Source of the DNA: Roseimaritima sediminicola
GTDB lineage: Bacteria > Planctomycetota > Planctomycetia > Pirellulales > Pirellulaceae
Assembly: GCF_009618275.1 (NCBI RefSeq)
Contig: NZ_WIAD01000022.1
Location: 1-64,000 of the forward strand
Reading direction: 5' to 3'
Length of the DNA stretch: 64,000 bases
The translations under genes were made by a program, and so were the position numbers. This document shows, piece after piece, positions 21,092-28,442 of the stretch (position 1 is the stretch's first letter; every line of letters starts with the position of its first letter). A model generated the notes under the pieces. It saw only the letters and a list, made by a program, of their open reading frames with translations, was not told where the DNA came from and made no database searches.

Positions 21092-23083
21092 CTACACCCA
21101 GGTGCCGCCGAGCCGCAGCACGAAATCGATTGCGTCCACTTCGGCTCGGTCGTCGCGGTCATCTTGCGAGGCGATGGCGACCAGGGTTTGCATGTCGATC
21201 ATCTGAATCCGATCGCCCGCCGGCGACTGGAGCACGGCCGTGCGACCGTTGGCCGTCAACGTGTCCGCTCCGCTCGAGTCGCGAAGGACGCCCAGGTCGC
21301 TGCCGCCCCCGCCGCGGATTTCGACCTGTCCGGCCCCAAACACGCCGACCTTTTGCCGAGCGGTGGTCAGCGTCGCGGCCGCGGGCCTGGACGCCGTGGC
21401 GGTTGGGTTACTCGTCGCCGCGTCGCTGGCGAGATCGGCGGTGAACGTTTCGGTTTCGCTGCTGCCCACGATCGTAACGTTGTCCTGGCCGCCACCGCCT
21501 TCGACCAACACCACGTCCGCCTGGCTGGCTGGAATCCGCACCGGCGTTTGATCGTTGACGGTCACCTGCACGGTGTCGTCGGCCGTGCGCTGGACCAGGA
21601 TGTTGTCGTCGCCGGCGGTCCCGGCAATGCTGCGGCACGAGCCACCCGACGCCGCGCACAGTTCTCGACGTGGGTTGGTGGTGGAAAGGAAGAAGCGTTT
21701 ATTGATCGCGGCCAGGTTTTCGCCAAAGTTGTATTGGACGGCCGTTTCTTCGCCGCTCAGTTCGATGCCGGCGAAGACGTTGAACCCCTCGGTCACGCCC
21801 CGGCTCTGGCCGCTCGGCAGCACTCGGCCCAGGGTGATCGAGGCATCCACAAAGGTCGGCTGCTGCGACTGCACGACACGGTACGAACCGCCCGGCAGGT
21901 CGCCGAAGAAGTAGCTGCCATCGGCCGCGGTGGTCACGGTTTGCAGAGGTGTCGCCGCGCCGTTCTGAAACAATTGGATGGTCCAGTTCGGTAGACCAAC
22001 TTCGTTTGCATCCTGTACGCCGTCCCGATCGGTGTCGGCGTACACAAACCCGCTGAGACTGCTGGCGGACAACTGGCCCGGAGTGAAATTGCCGAAGTCG
22101 AGCCCGGCGATCGTCGGCGTTGCATGCGACAGCTGCACGTTGTAACGGTTGCCAGCCGGCAGGGTCACGATCGCACCGCCGCCGTCGACTTCGCGAACCG
22201 TGTACTGCCCAGCCGCCAAGTCCGTAAACCGGTAACTGCCATCGGCGGCGGTTTGGACGGTAACGCTCGGCCCCGCGGGATCGACGGGAGTGGCTTCGAT
22301 GGTTACGCCGGCGAGTCCTGGTTCGCCGGCATCCCGCACGCCGTCGCCGTCAAGGTCGTCGAATTTGACGCCGCGGATCTGTCCGCCGACGATCGACAGC
22401 GTGGCTTCGACCGTGTTGGCCAGTGCCGCGACGTCGGCGGCGTTGCCCACGGCGACGACGTCGTCCAGCGGGTCCGCATCGGCGAAGGACATCGATCCAT
22501 CCAAATTGACTGTAAAGGGTGCCGCATCGGCATTGGCGATGGCCACGAAACGCAGCCGGCTGAATGTTTCTGCCGCGCCGCTGCCGAGGGCTTGCCCCAC
22601 ACTGTTGTTGGGCAGTGAGGCACCGCGAACGCCGCGAAGATTAAAAAAATCCAGCAACGATCCGCTGGCGTCTGGATCGAATGCCGCGGCCGCCGCGTCG
22701 TAGGTATCGACCGCTCGCTGCAGCGGCAGCGCGCCGCTGACCAAGGGATCGTTCAGTGGCAAGGCCGGGTTGCCCTGCGGCGTCAAATTGTCGTCGCTGG
22801 TCAGGGCAAAGGCGGCGGGGTCCCAGGACAGGTTCAGGGGCAAAGCGATCACGCCGGCGGGGGCTGCGCTGCGCACGTCCTGGACGCGGACATCCACCCA
22901 AAACGCTTCGCCTCGCAAGACCGGCGTTTGCAATTCCGCTGCTGGTACGCCCGCGTCATCGGCCAAGAAGCGGACGTCGATGCCCAGCGTGGCCAACAGG
23001 CGGCGATCTTCCAGCATCTCGATACGACATCGCTGGCGACGCTGCAGAGAACGACGTGGTGGGCGGCGGAAAGCGGACGACAC
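21092..23083 (-). CDS. SdrD-B-domain planctomycete surface protein
   Basis: A protein of about 663 residues starting at GTG 23083; GGAGG sits 5 nt upstream of this codon, while the GTG at 23089 overlaps that ribosome-binding site. The signature RIEMLEDRRLLAT appears near residues 20-32. A cohesin-like beta domain (about 33-210) is followed by two SdrD-B/CNA-B-like domains (KFDDLDGDGVRDAGEPGLAG ... and YADTDRDGVQDANEVGLP ...). A last beta-rich region contains repeats resembling the 465-residue protein upstream (GTAGDDNILVQ, GGGGQDN, GGGGSDLG). Without catalytic motifs it is probably structural or adhesive. It closes the surface-protein island and is convergent to the barrel gene. Confidence 0.85.
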   Translation of the reverse strand: MSSAFRRPPRRSLQRRQRCRIEMLEDRRLLATLGIDVRFLADDAGVPAAELQTPVLRGEAFWVDVRVQDVRSAAPAGVIALPLNLSWDPAAFALTSDDNLTPQGNPALPLNDPLVSGALPLQRAVDTYDAAAAAFDPDASGSLLDFFNLRGVRGASLPNNSVGQALGSGAAETFSRLRFVAIANADAAPFTVNLDGSMSFADADPLDDVVAVGNAADVAALANTVEATLSIVGGQIRGVKFDDLDGDGVRDAGEPGLAGVTIEATPVDPAGPSVTVQTAADGSYRFTDLAAGQYTVREVDGGGAIVTLPAGNRYNVQLSHATPTIAGLDFGNFTPGQLSASSLSGFVYADTDRDGVQDANEVGLPNWTIQLFQNGAATPLQTVTTAADGSYFFGDLPGGSYRVVQSQQPTFVDASITLGRVLPSGQSRGVTEGFNVFAGIELSGEETAVQYNFGENLAAINKRFFLSTTNPRRELCAASGGSCRSIAGTAGDDNILVQRTADDTVQVTVNDQTPVRIPASQADVVLVEGGGGQDNVTIVGSSETETFTADLASDAATSNPTATASRPAAATLTTARQKVGVFGAGQVEIRGGGGSDLGVLRDSSGADTLTANGRTAVLQSPAGDRIQMIDMQTLVAIASQDDRDDRAEVDAIDFVLRLGGTWV

Positions 23084-23306
23084 GGGCACCTCCAGAAGGA
23101 CGATCGGGTCCTTTCAGCATAGACAGCCGCGCGGCGCAATGCCGCAGGAAACCGGCGGATTGACGGGGGAATCGCCGGCCGGCGACGGCGGCAAAATCAG
23201 GGTAGGTGGCAGCGACGAGAAACGTTGTCACAATCGGAGGGCAAACAGGCATGCCGAACCGTGCCTGGTACCGTCTTCTTTCCCCACCATACCGGACAAA
23301 AGATAA

Positions 23307-24035
23307 GTGGAAATCTGGCCAGCGATTGATCTTCGGCACGGCCGCTGTGTGCGACTGCAACAGGGCGACTACGAACGCGAAACCGTCTTTGGGGAAGACC
23401 CCGCCGCGATGGCCCGCCGCTGGGTCGTCGCCGGCGCTCGGCGATTGCACTTGGTCGATCTGGATGCCGCCCGCGGCGACGACCCGACCGAGAATCTGGC
23501 CGCGGTCCGCGCGATCCTGCAAGCGGTGGATGTGCCCTGCCAGCTGGGCGGTGGCGTCCGCAGCGAGGCGATCATCGAAGAATTACTGGACATGGGCTTG
23601 GCCCGCCTGGTCGTCGGCAGTGCGGCCCTGAAACGTCCCGAATGGTTCGCCCAGATGTGCGACGCCCACCCCCGGCGCCTGGCCGCCGGCATCGACGCTC
23701 GCGAAGGCATGGTCGCGACCGACGGTTGGTTGGAAACCAGCAGCACGCCGGCCGTGACTCTGGCCAAAGACCTGCGCAGCCGCACCGAGAACATCGCCGC
23801 GATCATCTACACCGACATCGCCAAAGACGGCATGCTCGAGGGACCCAATCTGCAAGGTTTGCAAGAGATGGCCGCTGCGACCGATATCCCGCTGGTGGCC
23901 AGCGGCGGCGTGACCACCCTGGACGACATCCGCGCCCTGGTCGATGTGGACATGCCGGCGGCCATCATCGGGCGTGCGCTGTACGAGGGACGTCTGGACC
24001 TACCCGAGGTGTTGGAAGTGGCCGGCGAGCAGTAG
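23307..24035 (+). CDS. hisA: Phosphoribosylformimino-AICAR ribotide isomerase HisA
   Basis: A 242-residue (beta/alpha)8 enzyme of histidine biosynthesis. It catalyses the Amadori rearrangement of ProFAR to PRFAR in the cytosol. Family features include the opening EIWPAIDLRHGRCVRLQQGD with catalytic D8, LGGGVRS and VVGS phosphate-binding loops, D130 in GIDAREG, IYTDIAKDGM, and the second phosphate loop ASGGVTT. The length is normal for the family. The start codon is GTG, and no strong ribosome-binding site is visible. It stands alone: no other his gene is in the window, consistent with dispersed his genes. Confidence 0.95.
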   Translation: MEIWPAIDLRHGRCVRLQQGDYERETVFGEDPAAMARRWVVAGARRLHLVDLDAARGDDPTENLAAVRAILQAVDVPCQLGGGVRSEAIIEELLDMGLARLVVGSAALKRPEWFAQMCDAHPRRLAAGIDAREGMVATDGWLETSSTPAVTLAKDLRSRTENIAAIIYTDIAKDGMLEGPNLQGLQEMAAATDIPLVASGGVTTLDDIRALVDVDMPAAIIGRALYEGRLDLPEVLEVAGEQ

Positions 24036-24285
24036 CGGCGCGGCCGGGCTCGCGCTGCTGAGCTGCGGCTTGCTTGCGGCGAATCGTACGATCCGCAGAA
24101 TCGTTATCAGTGGACCGGCGGCGGCCGGCGGCGGGAGTTTCTGGAACCGACCGGTTTGCCTTGTCCACGATCGTCAGCCGGCCCGTGTACACTGCGGCCA
24201 ATCGCCCCGCGATGCGGACCGCCGCTGGGGGTGCCGCACAGTCCCGCCGCAAGGGGCTGCTGTCGAACAATCGCAAGGTCGGGTT

Positions 24286-25563
24286 ATGCCGCTGTATTGG
24301 TTCCTGTTGGTCGTCGTCTCGCTGGGCTGTGGTTCGGTTGCCGGACCCGAGGTGCCGGCGGTGCGAGCGGTGGTGGCGACCCTGGGCGTCGTGCTGGCGT
24401 GGGGGTTGTTGGGCAAAGTCGCCGCGGCGGTGACCACGCGGCAGCTGGACAGCGGCGACGACGATCCGGTGACCGCGGTGCGGATCTACGAGCGCCAGAT
24501 CAGTATCCTTCGCTGGGCGGGGATTGTGGCTGCGGCCATGTGTCTGGTCGGTTTTGGTTTGGCTGGGCTGATCGATTCGTTGACCGTGTGCCGGTGGTCG
24601 ATGGCCGCCCGCGCCACCTTGTTGATGTTGCCCGCCGCGGCCATCTCGACGCTGCTGTGGTGGGTGGATCATCAGTTCGGCGTGGCGCATCAATGGGTGC
24701 CGCGAGGGGTGCGGTCCCTGTTGCAGGAAGCTTGGGCGGCGTTTCGCATCCAAGGTGCCTGGCTGGTCTTGCCGGTATTGTTGCTGTTGGCTTTGGTCGA
24801 CGGCGTGCTGTTGATTCCGGGGTTGCCGGTGGTTGCCGGTGGCGCCATCGCCGCGGGGGTGACGTTGGTCTGCGTGCCGATCGGGCTGCCTTGGTTGGCG
24901 CGGCGGATTTGGAAGACCGAATCGATCGCCGATTCGCAGCACGCCTGGTTAACACAGCTGGCGGCCGCCACCGGGTATCCGCGCCTGTGCATCCGCCGTT
25001 GGGACACGGGACACAAGACCAGCAACGCGCTGGTGGCGGGGTTTCTGCCCGGCTGCCGCATGATGCTGCTGAGCGATCGGTTGTTGGATCGGTTGCCGCG
25101 GGAACAACTGGCGATGATTGCCTTGCACGAAATCGCGCACCTGCGTCGCTGGCACGTCCCGCTGCGAATGGCCGCGGTGATTCCCGCTTGGGCCACGATC
25201 TACTGCGTGGAACAGGTCTTGGCGGGATATGCCTGGACGGAAGTTTTGGGAGTCGCCAGCGGGATCACTGCGTCGCTGGCCTTTCTGCACGTGGTCTCGC
25301 GGCGTACCGAGCTGGACGCCGACGCGGTGGCTTGTCGGCTGGCCGTCCGAGCGGCCGCCGAGGTGGAAGGTCTGCCGGGCCGCTTGTCCGAAGCCGCCGC
25401 TGCGATGTCAGCCGCACTCGACGCGGTCACCGCCGACAGCCCGGCCGCGCGACGCGGCAGCTGGATGCATCCCAGTTTGCCCGCTCGCCAAAACTCGCTG
25501 GCCCGTCTGGATGCCCACCGCTGCGTGCCCGGCATAGCATCCGCTGAGCCGTTTGGGCGCTAG
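24286..25563 (+). CDS. M48-family membrane zinc metalloprotease
   Basis: A protein of about 425 residues starting at ATG 24286 (AAGGT upstream); the frame is open earlier but overlaps hisA. Several hydrophobic segments (about 4-20, 24-48, 78-98, 106-124, 157-180, 184-205) precede a cytoplasmic or periplasmic protease domain. HEIAH at residues 281-285 supplies H281, E282 and H285, and E342 in TELDADAVA is the expected third zinc ligand. The layout resembles HtpX/BlaR-type M48 and M56 proteases with an N-terminal membrane bundle. It may act in membrane-protein quality control or signalling; the substrate is unknown. The following gap carries a REP-like motif (GGGCGCTAGCCC). Confidence 0.82.
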   Translation: MPLYWFLLVVVSLGCGSVAGPEVPAVRAVVATLGVVLAWGLLGKVAAAVTTRQLDSGDDDPVTAVRIYERQISILRWAGIVAAAMCLVGFGLAGLIDSLTVCRWSMAARATLLMLPAAAISTLLWWVDHQFGVAHQWVPRGVRSLLQEAWAAFRIQGAWLVLPVLLLLALVDGVLLIPGLPVVAGGAIAAGVTLVCVPIGLPWLARRIWKTESIADSQHAWLTQLAAATGYPRLCIRRWDTGHKTSNALVAGFLPGCRMMLLSDRLLDRLPREQLAMIALHEIAHLRRWHVPLRMAAVIPAWATIYCVEQVLAGYAWTEVLGVASGITASLAFLHVVSRRTELDADAVACRLAVRAAAEVEGLPGRLSEAAAAMSAALDAVTADSPAARRGSWMHPSLPARQNSLARLDAHRCVPGIASAEPFGR

Positions 25564-25742
25564 CCCCGGTTCTGTGGGCTGGAAACCTCTGCTGCGCGGG
25601 AAATTCGCTACAAGCGTTGTCACCTTATGGCCTGGGCAGGCAAGGCAATCTATTCCGCCTGGTTCCGCTGATCCTCGCTTGGGTTGCGGATCGATAGCGA
25701 CATTGGTTCCTTCCCTTCCTCCCTTCCGAAGGTCTCCCACCG

Positions 25743-25958
25743 ATGCAATCTGAAGAAACTATTCTGGCCCGAGTCGATTCCGCCCTGAAGTCGCATCCGC
25801 ACCTCAGGCGGGTGATTGTGAAAAGCAAACAGGAGCAAGATCGTTTGGTGCTGCGCGGCAGCGTCGATTCGTTCTTTCAGAAACAGATGGCGCAGGAAGC
25901 GCTGCGTGATATCCCCGGTGTCGACGAGATCGACAATCAGTTGAGCGTCGATTACTGA
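25743..25958 (+). CDS. BON-domain protein
   Basis: A 71-residue protein that is essentially one BON domain: a helix (EETILARVDSALKSHP), a strand (RRVIVKSKQEQDRLVLRGSV), then the typical SFFQKQMAQEALRDIPGV and closing DEIDNQLSV. BON domains bind phospholipid or anchor proteins to membranes, but this one has no signal peptide or membrane segment, so it probably works in the cytoplasm or with a partner. It is a single gene between an M48 protease and two convergent CRTAC1 genes. Confidence 0.8.
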   Translation: MQSEETILARVDSALKSHPHLRRVIVKSKQEQDRLVLRGSVDSFFQKQMAQEALRDIPGVDEIDNQLSVDY

Positions 25959-26097
25959 TCCGCCGGATTCAGGTGATTTGAGATTTGTGACCGGCCGGCC
26001 GAGATGGTTTCGGCACCACTAATCAGCACTCGATTTGCTTTGGTGTTCGATTCGTGAAGATTAGTAGTCCAACATCCTGGCTCTGGCCCGATCACGC

Positions 26098-28392
26098 TTA
26101 CGGTTTCGGTGCCGCGGTGTCCTGCCGCGGCACGGCGAACGGCTGCAATTGTAGAGGTTCCGGGGCGGCGGCTCCTTCGACGATCCGGTAGGCCCGATCG
26201 ACCGGGACGTTCGTGAACTCCTGGAGCTGGCCCGAAGCCGGCCACTGCACCCGCAGCGATTTGACCACCTCGGCGCTTCCCACGCCGATGGCTTGCCGCA
26301 GCGGGTTGCCGCCGAAACTGCCACCGCTGCCGATGGTGTGGAAGATGGACCGCTCTTGACCGTCCGCTTCGATCACCAGTTCCAGCCGGGTGCCGATGGC
26401 ACAGCGATTGGACTGTTCTCCCACGGCTTGGATCGTCACGCTGTTGCCGGCAAAGCCGGGGTTGATGAACAGGGCGTCGTTGAAGCGGTCGCCGGGGTAG
26501 GCCCCGCCCAACTGGACGTACACGTCTTGGTCACCATCGTTGTCCAGGTCGGCGAACGATACGCCGTGGCCTTTTTGCAGGTGCCCAAATCCGCCCGCCA
26601 TGGTGACGTTGGCAAAGCTCTGTCCGGCTTGATTGAGAAACATGACGTTGGGCTGGATCTCGGAAAACTGGGTATTGCCGGTGGCCAGATAGAATTCCGG
26701 ATAGCCGTCTTGGTTTAGGTCGCCAAAGTTGGCACCCATCGGCGAAGCCGGATAGTGCAGCCCGGCTTCTTCGGCGACGTCCTGGAATGTCCCGTCGCCG
26801 CGATTCTGATACAGGTGCATCATTTCGAAACGGATATCGCTGGCCAACACGCCGACCGGACCGGATGTGCAACCGACAAAAATGTCCAGATGCCCGTCGT
26901 TGTTGTAGTCCCAGAACCAGGTGGGAAAGCTGGCCAAGGGCAGGTCCACACCCAGTTCCTCCGCCACGTCGGTAAACGTGCCATCGCGGTTGTTGTGATA
27001 CAGCTTGTTGGGGCCGTCGACCGACAGATACAAATCCGGATACCGGTCGCCATCGAAATCGCCCCAGGCCGCTCCCATCGAAAAATGAACGTCCGCAATG
27101 CCGGCGGCCTGGGCTACGCTGGTGAACGTGCCGTCGCCTTCGTTACGAAACAATTGGCACGGCGCCTGGACAGCTTCGGAAGACTCGTTGCCCACGTACA
27201 GGTCCAGGTCCCCGTCGAGATCGTAGTCCGCCCAGGCGGCCGTTTTGGTCGGACAGTCCATCTGTCCCAGGCCGGCTTCGAACGTCACGTCGGTGAAGCG
27301 GAGGTCGCCGTCGTTGCGCAGCAGGGAATTGGGATGCATCCCCTTGCTCCGCAGCCAAGCCCCACGCATCACATAGATGTCCAGGTCGCCATCGTTGTCG
27401 TAGTCAGCGTGAACCAGGTTCAAACCACCATAAAAACCTTTTAGGCTCGATTCCTCGGTCACCTCGTCAAAGGAACCGTCGCCGTTGTTGCGAAACACCT
27501 GCATCTGGCCGGTCACGTCCCAGGTGCAGGTGATGATGTCCAGGTCACCGTCGTTGTCGAAATCATCGACCACCGCGCCGCCACACAAATTAAATGTATC
27601 CAGGCCCAGTTCGGGATAGACGTTCCTGAATCGCGGAAACTCCACCGACGACTGAAAGAACTCGGGATCCACGCGATACGCTTCCGGGACGCCCTGCGGG
27701 TATTCTCCCAGCGTCATATAGGCGATGTTCAGCAACCAGCGGGCGGTGGCGTCGTAGTACAGCACCTCGTCCGACTCGCCCTCCGCAGCGGGACGCTCCA
27801 GCACGGCCGTGAAATGCTCGATGGCTTGTCGCGAACCTGCGGGACGTTGGTGCAGACCCTGGCCGCGGATCGGCACGATGCAACTGTCCGAGGTATTCAG
27901 CTGGCAGCAGTTCTGGGTTTCGCCAAAACGCAAACTCGCCAGCCCCAGTTCGAAATGCGTGCGTTTCCGATCGTAGGCGTTGTTCTGCGGCACCACGTCG
28001 AGGGCCTGCTTGAGCAGACCCAGTGCCTGTTTCTCGTTTCCCAAACGCAATTCGGCTCGGCCCGCTTCGTAGAACAGTTCCCATCGCTTTTGAGCCTGCA
28101 GGCCGGCAACGTATTGCTCGTCGGCCAGCAGGGAGCGGAGCTGGAGAGCGTGGCCATCACCAACAAAGTCGTTCTCGACGTTGCTGCGAGCGGCGATTTC
28201 ACGCAGTGCCTGCCGCATGCGGGCATGACCCGCTGGAACCGCTGCCACCTCGGACCGGACCTCTGCGGGATTCGTCGCGCTGCCGCACCCCGTGCTGTTC
28301 GCTGTGATCAAGCCGCCAAGGCAGACCGCGACGACGCCGAGCAACGTGCGAGACGTACGACGAGGCCAGAGAGCGGGCGAAGCGGTCGGCAT
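26098..28392 (-). CDS. CRTAC1-family lipoprotein with FG-GAP/VCBS repeats and ASPIC/UnbV domain
   Basis: A protein of about 764 residues. The basic n-region plus hydrophobic core ending TANSTGCGS looks like a lipoprotein signal with lipobox Cys. A TPR-like helical region (about 40-230) precedes about eight FG-GAP/VCBS repeats with calcium-type loops (DFDNDGDLDI, DYDNDGDLDI, DYDLDGDLDL, DFDGDRYPDL, DYNNDGHLDI, DLNQDGYPEF, DLDNDGDQDV). The C-terminus is an ASPIC/UnbV domain (IGTRLEL ... VQWPASGQLQEF). It is probably a surface beta-propeller. An alternative ATG at 28443 overlaps the upstream stop as TGATG; the inner start was chosen because it opens the signal peptide and has GAAAGG upstream. 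Confidence 0.85.
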   Translation of the reverse strand: MPTASPALWPRRTSRTLLGVVAVCLGGLITANSTGCGSATNPAEVRSEVAAVPAGHARMRQALREIAARSNVENDFVGDGHALQLRSLLADEQYVAGLQAQKRWELFYEAGRAELRLGNEKQALGLLKQALDVVPQNNAYDRKRTHFELGLASLRFGETQNCCQLNTSDSCIVPIRGQGLHQRPAGSRQAIEHFTAVLERPAAEGESDEVLYYDATARWLLNIAYMTLGEYPQGVPEAYRVDPEFFQSSVEFPRFRNVYPELGLDTFNLCGGAVVDDFDNDGDLDIITCTWDVTGQMQVFRNNGDGSFDEVTEESSLKGFYGGLNLVHADYDNDGDLDIYVMRGAWLRSKGMHPNSLLRNDGDLRFTDVTFEAGLGQMDCPTKTAAWADYDLDGDLDLYVGNESSEAVQAPCQLFRNEGDGTFTSVAQAAGIADVHFSMGAAWGDFDGDRYPDLYLSVDGPNKLYHNNRDGTFTDVAEELGVDLPLASFPTWFWDYNNDGHLDIFVGCTSGPVGVLASDIRFEMMHLYQNRGDGTFQDVAEEAGLHYPASPMGANFGDLNQDGYPEFYLATGNTQFSEIQPNVMFLNQAGQSFANVTMAGGFGHLQKGHGVSFADLDNDGDQDVYVQLGGAYPGDRFNDALFINPGFAGNSVTIQAVGEQSNRCAIGTRLELVIEADGQERSIFHTIGSGGSFGGNPLRQAIGVGSAEVVKSLRVQWPASGQLQEFTNVPVDRAYRIVEGAAAPEPLQLQPFAVPRQDTAAPKP

Positions 28393-28442
28393 CGGAGAAA
28401 GCCTTTCGGCGAAGGGCGATCGGGACGGGGAGGCGAAAGGCA

